From: Pseudomonadota bacterium
Lineage (GTDB): Bacteria; Pseudomonadota; Gammaproteobacteria; Xanthomonadales; Xanthomonadaceae
Assembly: GCA_023423855.1 (NCBI GenBank)
Contig: JAFAEU010000064.1
Location: 1 to 5,511, forward strand
Direction: 5' to 3'
Length of the DNA: 5,511 nt
Part shown: piece after piece, positions 1 to 5,511 of the stretch
How positions within the stretch are numbered: the first letter of the stretch is position 1
Layout: each line of letters opens with the position of its first letter
Position numbers and translations under genes: made by a program
Notes under the pieces: model-generated
Database searches by the model: none
Told to the model about the DNA's origin: nothing
The model's input: the letters and a program-made list of their open reading frames with translations, nothing else

Positions 1-1808
1 GCTTCGTGCTGTCCAACGGCCACGGCTCGATGCTGCAGTACGCACTGCTGCACCTGGCCGGCTACGACCTGCCGATCGAGGAGCTCAAGCGCTTCCGCCA
101 GCTCGAATCGAAGACGCCGGGGCACCCCGAGAATTTCATGACCCCGGGCATCGAGACCACCACCGGTCCGCTCGGGCAGGGCCTGGCCAACGCGGTCGGC
201 TTCGCGCTGGCCGAGAAGCTGCTGGCGCAGCGCTACAACCGCCCCGGATTCGACGTCGTCGACCACCGCACCTGGGTGTTCATGGGCGACGGCTGCCTGA
301 TGGAGGGCATCTCGCACGAGGCCGCCTCGCTCGCCGGCACCTGGGGCCTGGGCAAGCTGGTCGCGTTCTGGGACGACAACGGCATCTCGATCGACGGCGA
401 GGTCCAGGGCTGGTTCACCGACGACACGCCGGCGCGCTTCGAGGCCTACGGCTGGCGCGTGATCCGCAATGTCGACGGCCATGACCCGCAGGAGATCAAG
501 ACCGCGATCGAGACTGCGCTCAAGCACGACGACAAGCCCACGCTGGTCTGCTGCCGCACCACCATCGGCTTCGGCTCGCCGGCCAAGGCGGGCAAGGAGT
601 CCTCGCACGGCGCGCCGCTGGGCAAGGACGAAGTCGAGGCCACGCGCAAGGCGCTGGGCTGGGCGCACGGTCCGTTCGAAGTGCCGCAGGCCATTGCCGA
701 CGCCTGGCGCGCGAACGACGCCGGCGCCGAACGCGAGACGGCGTGGGACAAGCTGTTCTCCGCCTATGCGGATGCACATCCGGAGCAGGCGGCCGAACTG
801 CAGCGTCGCTCGCAGGGCACGCTGCCGGAAGGTTTCACCGCCGCCGCCGACGCCTACATCGCGAAGCTGCAGGCCGATGGCCCGGTCGTGGCCTCGCGCA
901 AGGCTTCGCAGATGGCGATCGAGGCGTTCGCGCCGCTGCTGCCGGAACTGATCGGCGGTTCGGCCGACCTCGCCCATTCCAACCTCACGCTGTGGAAGGG
1001 CAGCAAGCCGGTCACCGGCGGCGACGCCGGCGCGAACTACGTCAACTACGGCGTGCGCGAATTCGGCATGACCGCGATCTCCAACGCGCTCGCGCTGCAC
1101 GGCGGCTTCATTCCCTACGACGCGACCTTCCTCGTGTTCAGCGACTACGCGCGCAACGCCGTGCGCATGAGCGCGCTGATGCACGCGCACGCGATCCACG
1201 TCTACACCCACGACTCGATCGGCCTCGGTGAGGACGGCCCGACCCACCAGCCGGTCGAGCACCTGGCCTCGCTGCGCTACATCCCGAACAACGACGTCTG
1301 GCGCCCCTGCGACGCGGTGGAGTCGGCGGTGGCGTGGAAGGCGGCGATCGAGCGCGCGGACGGCCCGGGCTGCCTGGTGTTCTCGCGCCAGAACCTGCAG
1401 CACCAGCCGCGCAGCGAACAGCAGGTGCGCGACATCGCGCGCGGCGGCTACGTGCTGAAGGATTCGAACGGCACGCCGGACATCATCCTGATCGCGACCG
1501 GTTCGGAAGTGGAACTCGCGACCGCCGCCGCCGGACAGCTCGGCGACAAGGTACGCGTGGTGTCGATGCCGTCGAGCGACGTGTTCGATCGTCAGGATGC
1601 GACGTACCGCGAGTCGGTGCTGCCGGCATCGGTGCGCAAGCGCGTCGCCGTCGAAGCCGGCGTCACCGATTTCTGGCGCAAGTACGTCGGTCTCGACGGC
1701 GCCGTCGTCGGCATCGACACCTTCGGCGGCAGCGCGCCGGCCGGCGACCTGTACAGGCACTTCGGGATCACCGTCGAGGCGGTGGTCGCGGCGGCGAAGG
1801 CGCTGTAA
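1..1808 (+). CDS. tkt: Transketolase, 5'-truncated by the window edge
   Basis: Transketolase is a cytoplasmic thiamine diphosphate enzyme. It moves two-carbon ketol units between sugar phosphates in the non-oxidative pentose phosphate pathway. The frame is open from base 3 and ends at TAA 1806-1808; about 60 N-terminal residues lie outside the window. Counting the codon at 6-8 as residue 1, the following catalytic and binding residues are seen, matched to E. coli TktA from memory: His6 in SNGHGSM (H66), His40 in TPGHPE (H100), the GDG motif at 94-96 with Asp95 (D155), Asn125 (N185), His201 in SHGAPLG (H261), Arg298 (R358), the catalytic Glu352 in GVREFGM (E411), His402 (H461), Asp410 and His414 in GEDGPTHQP (D469, H473), and Arg461 in SRQNL (R520). 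The pyrimidine-binding and C-terminal domains are complete. No frameshift or missing key residue is seen. The next gene is convergent, so tkt ends its transcription unit. The GTG at 6 is an internal Val, not a start. Confidence 0.98.
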   Translation, partial: FVLSNGHGSMLQYALLHLAGYDLPIEELKRFRQLESKTPGHPENFMTPGIETTTGPLGQGLANAVGFALAEKLLAQRYNRPGFDVVDHRTWVFMGDGCLMEGISHEAASLAGTWGLGKLVAFWDDNGISIDGEVQGWFTDDTPARFEAYGWRVIRNVDGHDPQEIKTAIETALKHDDKPTLVCCRTTIGFGSPAKAGKESSHGAPLGKDEVEATRKALGWAHGPFEVPQAIADAWRANDAGAERETAWDKLFSAYADAHPEQAAELQRRSQGTLPEGFTAAADAYIAKLQADGPVVASRKASQMAIEAFAPLLPELIGGSADLAHSNLTLWKGSKPVTGGDAGANYVNYGVREFGMTAISNALALHGGFIPYDATFLVFSDYARNAVRMSALMHAHAIHVYTHDSIGLGEDGPTHQPVEHLASLRYIPNNDVWRPCDAVESAVAWKAAIERADGPGCLVFSRQNLQHQPRSEQQVRDIARGGYVLKDSNGTPDIILIATGSEVELATAAAGQLGDKVRVVSMPSSDVFDRQDATYRESVLPASVRKRVAVEAGVTDFWRKYVGLDGAVVGIDTFGGSAPAGDLYRHFGITVEAVVAAAKAL

Positions 1809-1831
1809 CAGCCGCCTTGCGCTCCTGCTTC

Positions 1832-1871
1832 TCCCCCGCACGCGGGGGGATGCCCCCTACCTGACTAGGGG
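1832..1871 (+). terminator. GC-rich tandem hairpins behind tkt (possible terminator)
   Basis: Starting 24 bases after the tkt stop, TCCCCCGC/GCGGGGGG (1832-1849) forms a strong stem with a very small loop, or a 5-bp C/G stem with a 6-base loop. A second stem, CCCCTA (1854-1859) with TAGGGG (1866-1871), has the loop CCTGAC. A third pairing, GGGGG (1844-1848) with CCCCC (1853-1857), excludes both. There is no T-run after any of them, so this is not a canonical intrinsic terminator. It may instead stop or stabilise the 3' end of the tkt message. The position between convergent genes fits that role; the function is inferred. Confidence 0.4.
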
Positions 1872-1940
1872 TTGGACTGTCCGTGAGGCCCGCTGCGAAG
1901 CGCGGTTCAAGAGCGTTTCCGGTGTCGGTGCTTGCATTTC

Positions 1941-2052
1941 CGTCATTCCCGCGAAGGCGGGAATCCAGTGTCTTTGTTGTTGATCTGCAAGCCCCAAAGA
2001 CGCTGGATCCCCGCCCTCCGCCTGCGCGGGGGCAGGCTTCGCGGGGATGACG
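1941..2052. repeat. REP/dRS3-like inverted-repeat element (112 bp)
   Basis: The left arm, 1941-1975, begins CGTCATTCCCGCGAAG and continues GCGGGAATCCAG. The right arm, 1996-2052, is its reverse complement carrying one 22-base insertion (2015-2036). The arms are separated by a 20-base spacer (1976-1995). Outside the insertion, 32 of 35 positions agree. Each arm is itself a hairpin: ATTCCCGC-GAAG-GCGGGAAT on the left and ATCCCCGC...GCGGGGAT on the right. The left core fits the ATTCCC-N8-GGGAAT pattern known as dRS3 in Neisseria and similar dispersed repeats in many GC-rich proteobacteria. Read through, it gives VIPAKAGIQ or WIPAFAGMT, peptides often seen at such repeats. It lies between two convergent gene ends, a usual place for REP-type elements. 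Copy number and mobility cannot be judged from one copy. Confidence 0.8.
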
Positions 2053-2080
2053 ATGTGTAAACGATTCGGTCGAGAACGCT

Positions 2081-2401
2081 CTAGCCTGTCGCGGTCCGGT
2101 CGTGCTTGCTGCCGCCGCGGCAGCGCGGGGAATCCGGTGCGGCGCCCGCTTCTTCCCACTCGCCGGGCGTGTAGGTGTGCAGCGCCAGCGCGTGGATTTC
2201 CTGCATCAGCGGACCGAGCGTGCGATAGACCAGCTGGTGGCGCTGCACCGCGCGCCTGCCGGCGAAGGCTTCGCCGACGATGACCGCCTTGTAGTGCGTT
2301 TCCAGCCCGCGGCTGTGCATGTGGCTTTCGTCCAGCACCTCGAGGTGCGCGGGCGAGAGCGCCTGCAGTGCGTCGCGGATGCGGTCGATCTTCGTGTCCA
2401 T
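2081..2401 (-). CDS. bolA: BolA family protein
   Basis: The product is 106 residues, close to the ~105 of E. coli BolA, and it aligns along its whole length from memory. Visible matches are LEVLDESHMHS (20-30), THYKAVIV (35-42), FAGRRAVQRHQLVYRTL (46-62), the family signature IHALALHTYTPGEWE (69-83) and the tail SPRCRGGS (91-98). BolA proteins adopt a class II KH-like fold. They bind monothiol glutaredoxins through shared iron-sulfur clusters and act as stress-linked regulators of morphology and biofilm in the cytoplasm. The full-length match including the C-terminal CRG tail favours BolA itself over the shorter IbaG/YrbA type. ATG 2401 is chosen because no other plausible start lies just upstream. 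No Shine-Dalgarno sequence is seen; a TATCAT box ends 6 bases before the ATG, so a leaderless message is possible. It lies 73 bases after the CoA-transferase gene on the same strand. Confidence 0.95.
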   Translation of the reverse strand: MDTKIDRIRDALQALSPAHLEVLDESHMHSRGLETHYKAVIVGEAFAGRRAVQRHQLVYRTLGPLMQEIHALALHTYTPGEWEEAGAAPDSPRCRGGSKHDRTATG

Positions 2402-2407
2402 GCCGCG

Positions 2408-2413
2408 ATGATA
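2408..2413 (-). promoter_or_regulatory. Candidate -10 box for leaderless bolA transcription
   Basis: Read on the minus strand this is TATCAT, five of six matches to TATAAT, in an otherwise GC-rich gap. Six bases separate it from the ATG at 2401, so transcription would be expected to begin at about the A of the start codon. No convincing -35 box is seen at 16-18 bases spacing. This is inferred from one short motif only. Confidence 0.35.
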
Positions 2414-2421
2414 CGCGCGAA

Positions 2422-2436
2422 GGCCTGCCGGAGGCC
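2422..2436 (-). other. Small hairpin between the CoA-transferase gene and bolA
   Basis: GGCCT and AGGCC form a perfect 5-bp stem around a 5-base loop in the 73-base gap. No T-run follows on the minus strand, so it is at most a weak pause or processing site. A stem this short can arise by chance in GC-rich DNA. Confidence 0.2.
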
Positions 2437-2474
2437 CCGATGGCGCCGCTCGGTCGCGCACCGCAGCGTTGCAT

Positions 2475-4430
2475 TCACGCGGACGGGTGCGCCGTTTGCC
2501 GCAGCGCCAGCCGCAGCAGGCGGGCCTGCAGCCATTCGCCGGCGCCATGCGGTTCGGACAGGGCCATGCGCGCCAGCGCGTCGCGGTCGTCGCCGCCACC
2601 GCCGAGCAGCGCCGCCACGACGGCCGCCAGCCTGCCTCGGCGCGAGGCGGTTCGCGCCTTGAGCCAGGCCAGCGCGCGCACCAGGCGCTGCTCGACCGGG
2701 GTGAAATCGCTGCCGAGCGGATAGTCGGGCAGGGTGCCGTCGCGGCGGAACGGCGCCAGGGTTTCGCCGAGCTTGCCGGGCGTGTGTCGCGTCCAGGCGT
2801 CCGGGATCGTGAAATCGCTCCGCAGCTTCCGGTTGCGCTTCGCCGTGGACAGCAGACCGGATGCGAAGCGCGCGTCGGCGATGCCGGCCATCGCGACGAT
2901 GCAGTCCTCGTCCGGCTTGCCGCGCAGGTCGGCGATGCCGTACTCGGTGATGTAGAGGTCGCGCAGGTGGCGCGGGATGGTGGCGTGGCCGTAGTTCCAG
3001 CGGATGTTCGACTCCGCGCGGCCATCGGCATCGCGCGCCGCGCGCAGCAGCAGCGCCGAGCGCCCGTCCGGCAGCGCATGCGCCATCGCCACGAAGTTGT
3101 ACTGCCCGCCCACGCCGGAGACCACGCGGCCGTCGTCGAGCCCGTCGGATACCGCCGCGCCCAGCGCGGTGGCCATCATGCAGGTGTTGAAGAAGCGGCC
3201 GTCGCGGCGCTGCAGGCGCTCCAGTCCCTCGTCGAGTCCGTAGAGTTCGTTGACCTCGCTGACGCGCTTCATGCCGATGCCGCGCCGCGTCGGCTCGTCG
3301 AGTCCGTGCAGCCAGTCGTAGAAGGCCTGCGAGCCGAGGTAGAACGCGCCGTGCAGGAATTCGCCGTCGCGCTCGACCAGTTCGCGTTCGAGCGCGCTCG
3401 CGCTGCCCTCGTTCGCGCGTCGCATCAGCGCCGGCTTGTCGACCACCTTGCGGCGGATGACGCCGGCCTCGACCAGGTGCTTGAAGCCTTCGTTGATCAT
3501 CTCGCTGCAGCCGTACAGGCCCTGCGCGAAGGGCTCCAGGCCGCCGCTCGCGCGCACCGCCGGATGCGCCGCGATGCCGGGGTCGAGCGCGTCCAGCACG
3601 CGGCGATAGGCGGCGTTGTCGACGTGGCGCAGCACCAGCGCGTGGCACAGCGCGTCCGACAGCGCGCCGATGCCGATCTGCAGCGTGCCGCCGTCGCGCA
3701 CCAGGGTGCTGGCGTACAGGCCGATCGCGTGTTCGGCGTCGCCCACCGGCTGGCGCGGCAGCGCGAACAGCTTCGGATGCGGGCCAGGCGGCGCGACCAC
3801 GATGTCGAACCAGTCCATGTCGACCGCGGCGGTGCCGCCGAGCCAGGGCAGCCGCGGGTCGACTTCCGCCACCAGCAGCGGCCGCGGCCGTCCCGCGGCG
3901 ACGATCGCATCGACGGCGTCGAAGGTCAGGTCGGTGTTCGACGACAGCGAGAGCCGCGTGCCGTCCTCGCTGGCGGCGACCTTCTGCACGATGCAGTTGA
4001 CGCCGCGGTCGGCCAGCGCGCGCGCGACGTGGGTGTAGTTGAGGCTGGCGTAGCGCCGCTGCGCCTGCGACGAGCCGAGCATCGCGCCGGACTGCAGGTA
4101 GAACTCCTCGACCGACACATGCGCCGGCAGCGCATCGCGGCGCAGCGCGTCGACGTAGGCCAGACGCGGGAAGTCGGCGCCGAAATGGCGTTCGGCGAAC
4201 GGCTCGAGGAACCGCTGCTCCAGCCCCGGTGCCGCGCGCGGCGGATCCAGCGACAGCGCGGTGTACAGCGTCATCGGCCGCGACGGATCCGCGGCCACGC
4301 GTTCGTACAGCGCGTTCAGCAGGCGGTGCGGCTTGCCCAGGCCGAGCGGCGCGCCGATATGCAGGTCGCTCGGCAGTTGCTGCAGCATCCGGGCGACGGT
4401 CTCGTCGAGGTCGTCGAGCAGCAGCGTCAT
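2475..4430 (-). CDS. Acetyl-CoA hydrolase/CoA-transferase family protein (long form)
   Basis: The product is 651 residues with no signal peptide or membrane segment, so it is probably cytoplasmic. Family I CoA-transferases move CoA between an acyl-CoA and a carboxylate through a glutamyl-CoA intermediate; many are labelled acetyl-CoA hydrolases. Visible here are LQIGIGAL (250-257), GLYGCSEMINEGFKHL (304-319) with Glu310 as the probable catalytic glutamate, SGVGGQYNF (438-446) and YITEYGIADLRGK (493-505), a hallmark of the C-terminal domain. It exceeds the usual ~430-500 residues, with extra length in the N-terminal part, around 330-430, and in a tail after ~565. The true substrate is unknown. 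ATG 4430 is preferred over in-frame GTG 4439, because AGGTG at 4441-4437 sits 6 bases before the ATG and contains that GTG. The upstream flavin reductase gene ends 13 bases before, which suggests an operon with translational coupling. The family call is secure; the specific reaction is not. Confidence 0.92.
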   Translation of the reverse strand: MTLLLDDLDETVARMLQQLPSDLHIGAPLGLGKPHRLLNALYERVAADPSRPMTLYTALSLDPPRAAPGLEQRFLEPFAERHFGADFPRLAYVDALRRDALPAHVSVEEFYLQSGAMLGSSQAQRRYASLNYTHVARALADRGVNCIVQKVAASEDGTRLSLSSNTDLTFDAVDAIVAAGRPRPLLVAEVDPRLPWLGGTAAVDMDWFDIVVAPPGPHPKLFALPRQPVGDAEHAIGLYASTLVRDGGTLQIGIGALSDALCHALVLRHVDNAAYRRVLDALDPGIAAHPAVRASGGLEPFAQGLYGCSEMINEGFKHLVEAGVIRRKVVDKPALMRRANEGSASALERELVERDGEFLHGAFYLGSQAFYDWLHGLDEPTRRGIGMKRVSEVNELYGLDEGLERLQRRDGRFFNTCMMATALGAAVSDGLDDGRVVSGVGGQYNFVAMAHALPDGRSALLLRAARDADGRAESNIRWNYGHATIPRHLRDLYITEYGIADLRGKPDEDCIVAMAGIADARFASGLLSTAKRNRKLRSDFTIPDAWTRHTPGKLGETLAPFRRDGTLPDYPLGSDFTPVEQRLVRALAWLKARTASRRGRLAAVVAALLGGGGDDRDALARMALSEPHGAGEWLQARLLRLALRQTAHPSA

Positions 4431-4436
4431 CGAAGG

Positions 4437-4441
4437 CACCT
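4437..4441 (-). promoter_or_regulatory. Ribosome binding site that fixes the CoA-transferase start
   Basis: On the minus strand AGGTG lies 6 bases before ATG 4430. It includes the competing in-frame GTG (4439-4437) and follows directly on the TGACC at the end of the upstream gene. This favours the ATG start and close coupling to translation of the flavin reductase-like gene. Confidence 0.6.
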
Positions 4442-4443
4442 GG

Positions 4444-5001
4444 TCATTGTTCGAGCATCTCCGGCCGGAACAGCCGCCGCCGCGACACCTCGTCGCCCGA
4501 CAGCATGAAGCGCCCGTCGCCGCGATAGTGCACGGTGCGCGGCAGCTTCGGCGAACGGGCGACGCGCGCGTGCACCACGCGCCAGACGAACAGCGGGTAG
4601 TCGCGGGTGATGCGGGTCTCGTGCAGCCGGCACTCGAAGCTGGCGTGGCACTGCGCGATCGACGGCGCCGCGACTTCGTGTGACCGCATCGCGGTGAGCC
4701 CGAAGCGCTCGAACTTGTCGACGTCGCGGCTGGAGCAGTTGCCGATGCCGACCACGGCGTCGAGCAGGCCGGCGGTGGGCAGGTTGATCGTGCATTCGCG
4801 GCTGCGGCGGGCCAGCGCGTGGCTGCGGTTCGCGTCCCAGAGGTAGGTGCCGACCAGGTCGTAGCCGAGCATCATGTGCCAGCCGAGTGTCATGATCGCG
4901 CGTTCGTCCTTCCACGCCGTGCACAGCAGCAGCACGGGCCCCGGTTCGAGGAATCGCCGGACCTGGTCGGGCGGGAAGCTGGCCTTGCGGACGGACGGCA
5001 T
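4444..5001 (-). CDS. Flavin reductase-like FMN-binding protein
   Basis: The product is 185 residues and resembles the flavin reductase-like, FMN-binding split-barrel family (DIM6/NTAB group), whose members bind FMN and typically reduce flavin or act as small flavoproteins. Supporting stretches are FLEPGPVLLLCTAWKDERAIMTLGWHM (17-43), SRECTINLPTAGLLDAVVGIGN (67-88), VDKFERFGLTA (94-104), a long central FECRLHETRI (122-131) and HYRGDGRFMLSGDEVSRR (158-175). It has no signal peptide or membrane segment, so it is cytoplasmic. Three close ATGs exist (5031, 5007, 5001). ATG 5001 is chosen because GAGG at 5013-5010 lies 8 bases before it but only 2 bases before ATG 5007. An open frame continues upstream over the divergent gene and is ignored. 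The stop TGA at 4446-4444 is 13 bases from the CoA-transferase ATG, so the two genes are probably cotranscribed. The physiological substrate or partner oxygenase is not evident. Confidence 0.88.
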   Translation of the reverse strand: MPSVRKASFPPDQVRRFLEPGPVLLLCTAWKDERAIMTLGWHMMLGYDLVGTYLWDANRSHALARRSRECTINLPTAGLLDAVVGIGNCSSRDVDKFERFGLTAMRSHEVAAPSIAQCHASFECRLHETRITRDYPLFVWRVVHARVARSPKLPRTVHYRGDGRFMLSGDEVSRRRLFRPEMLEQ

Positions 5002-5009
5002 GGGCATTG

Positions 5010-5013
5010 CCTC
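5010..5013 (-). promoter_or_regulatory. Ribosome binding site of the flavin reductase-like gene
   Basis: GAGG on the minus strand lies 8 bases from ATG 5001 and 2 bases from ATG 5007. The spacing decides in favour of the inner ATG. Confidence 0.5.
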
Positions 5014-5040
5014 GCGGGAAAGCGGCAGCATGCCGCATGC

Positions 5041-5060
5041 CGCGACAAGGCGATGTCGCG
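5041..5060. other. Perfect 7-bp inverted repeat in the leader of the flavin reductase operon
   Basis: CGCGACA (5041-5047) and TGTCGCG (5054-5060) are exact reverse complements around a 6-base spacer. They lie 39 bases upstream of ATG 5001. In the transcript this would be a stable hairpin; in DNA it could be a protein site. No known motif is recognised. Confidence 0.45.
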
Positions 5061-5116
5061 ATGATCGTCGCTGTCCCGCATCGGCCGGGAGACGCAGGCG
5101 CTCCGACAGGCGGTAC

Positions 5117-5148
5117 TTGACCAGATAATTAGGAATCCTAACTATATT
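5117..5148 (+). promoter_or_regulatory. Candidate marR promoter
   Basis: TTGACC (5117-5122) is a good -35 match. At 17 bases spacing is AACTAT (5140-5145), a poor -10 that leaves 6 bases to the ATG. At 20 bases spacing is TATATT (5143-5148), a good -10 but too far from the -35 and only 3 bases from the ATG. Either way little or no leader remains, and the palindrome at 5125-5145 overlaps the promoter. Confidence 0.4.
5125..5145. promoter_or_regulatory. Probable MarR operator palindrome
   Basis: The sequence reads ATA-A-TTAGGA-A-TCCTAA-C-TAT, with nine of ten arm pairs matching around a single central base. It begins 27 bases before the marR ATG and ends 6 bases before it. MarR proteins are dimers that usually bind 16-20 bp palindromes of this AT-rich kind in their own divergent promoter regions. 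The site covers the spacer and likely -10 region of the marR promoter and the likely promoter of the opposite operon. Binding by this MarR is inferred from position and symmetry. Confidence 0.6.
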
Positions 5149-5151
5149 GCC

Positions 5152-5511
5152 ATGTCGACGACGCCGTTCCAGCGCCAGCAGGTCGCCAGCGGGATCGAAC
5201 AGCTCGCGTCGCTGGCGCGGGCGCAGTCCCGGCGGCCGGAAGACGGCGTCCCGGCGCTGCCGCCGGCGCACTCGGCCGTGCTGCGGATGCTGGAAGGCGC
5301 CCGACCGGGCATGCGCGCCAAGGCCATCGCCGCGCGACTTGGCGTCACGCCCGCCAGCGTCAGCGACACGCTGGCCACGCTGGAAACCAGGGGCTGGATC
5401 GAGCGCCGCCCGGACCCCGACGACGGGCGCGCGGCACTGGTCCGCCTGACGCGCGCCGGCCGGCGCCTGGCCGAACGCCTGTGCAGCCCGCTGCACGGGA
5501 TCGGCGCGCTG
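5152..5511 (+). CDS. MarR family transcriptional regulator, 3'-truncated by the window edge
   Basis: An open frame of 120 codons begins at ATG 5152 and runs off the right edge without a stop. The translation has the MarR winged-helix core: HSAVLRML (40-47), a helix-turn-helix at about 54-80 with RAKAIAARLGVTPASVSDTLATLETRG, and the wing ERRPDPDDGRAALVRLTRAGRRL (84-106) carrying the family D-x-D-D-G-R-x pattern. MarR proteins are dimeric regulators, usually repressors, that release DNA on binding phenolic or other ligands or on oxidation. One cysteine (Cys111) is visible; nothing shows it is a redox sensor. The C-terminal dimerisation helices are mostly missing. No Shine-Dalgarno sequence precedes the ATG. 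The gene diverges from the flavin reductase/CoA-transferase pair across a 150-base gap with a palindrome, which suggests autoregulation and control of that pair. Confidence 0.93.
   Translation, partial: MSTTPFQRQQVASGIEQLASLARAQSRRPEDGVPALPPAHSAVLRMLEGARPGMRAKAIAARLGVTPASVSDTLATLETRGWIERRPDPDDGRAALVRLTRAGRRLAERLCSPLHGIGAL

Larger units (their letters stand above)
1809..2080. other. Gene-free region between convergent tkt and bolA
   Basis: This 272-base stretch holds the hairpins at 1832-1871 and the inverted-repeat element at 1941-2052. The 69 bases between them include a small imperfect stem, CCGC-T-GC/GC-GCGG, around 1890-1907 and nothing else recognisable. Open frames crossing this stretch show only repeat-derived or Arg/Ala-rich translation and are not credible genes. 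Confidence 0.8.

Noticed and set aside
6..8. GTG at 6 as the start of the transketolase gene
   Set aside because: It encodes Val in the conserved [10 protein letters not shown] stretch around residue 60 of the family. The frame is open to the left edge, so the gene begins outside the window.
1941..2052. CRISPR array or transposon terminal repeats
   Set aside because: There are only two arms in inverted orientation with a 20-base spacer, no direct repeat series, no transposase and no target-site duplication that I can see.
1857..2474. 205-codon minus-strand open frame across the repeat and bolA
   Set aside because: Its recognisable peptide WIPAFAGMT is the translation of the dispersed repeat, and the rest is bolA out of frame.
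2206..3648. 480-codon minus-strand open frame overlapping the CoA-transferase gene and bolA
   Set aside because: Low-complexity Arg/Ala/Gly translation in a shifted frame across two well-supported genes.
4431..4439. GTG at 4439 as the CoA-transferase start
   Set aside because: This GTG is part of the AGGTG ribosome site for ATG 4430, and no purine-rich site is suitably spaced before it.
2469..4508. 679-codon open frame on the plus strand opposite the CoA-transferase gene
   Set aside because: It is Arg/Ala/Val-rich with no domain motif, while the opposite strand carries unmistakable family motifs throughout. Long antisense open frames are expected in DNA this GC-rich.
5002..5496. Upstream extension of the flavin reductase-like frame to 350 residues
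   Set aside because: It would run antisense through the MarR winged-helix coding region and its operator. The extension has no family similarity, and a ribosome site points to ATG 5001.

Overview
The window is GC-rich chromosomal DNA, most likely from a gammaproteobacterium of the Xanthomonadaceae/Lysobacterales group. That placement rests on a gamma-type transketolase, a close BolA orthologue and a REP-like repeat whose translation reads VIPAKAGIQ on one strand and WIPAFAGMT on the other. It is an inference from resemblance; nothing in the sequence fixes the genus.

Layout. Positions 1-1808 (+) hold the last ~600 residues of a transketolase, cut at the left edge. Positions 1809-2080 are a gene-free stretch between convergent genes; it carries GC-rich hairpins just behind the transketolase stop and a 112-bp inverted-repeat element (1941-2052). 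The minus strand then carries three genes reading leftwards: a flavin reductase-like FMN-binding protein (5001-4444), an acetyl-CoA hydrolase/CoA-transferase family protein (4430-2475) and bolA (2401-2081). The first two are 13 bases apart and look like an operon. bolA lies 73 bases further on and may have its own promoter. A MarR-family regulator (5152 onward, +) diverges from the flavin reductase gene and runs off the right edge.

How it fits together. The AT-rich gap between marR and the flavin reductase gene contains a 21-base near-perfect palindrome, TTAGGA-A-TCCTAA at its core, lying over the likely promoters of both directions. The simplest reading is a MarR repressor controlling itself and the divergent flavin reductase/CoA-transferase pair; the inducer and the substrate of the pair are unknown. 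Transketolase (pentose phosphate pathway) and BolA (iron-sulfur/redox and morphology regulation) are ordinary housekeeping genes.

I see no CRISPR array, tRNA, rRNA, transposase, phage gene or defence system. The window is mainly conventional. The points worth a second look are the marR intergenic operator with its uncharacterised operon, the covarying repeat element, and possible leaderless transcription of bolA and marR.
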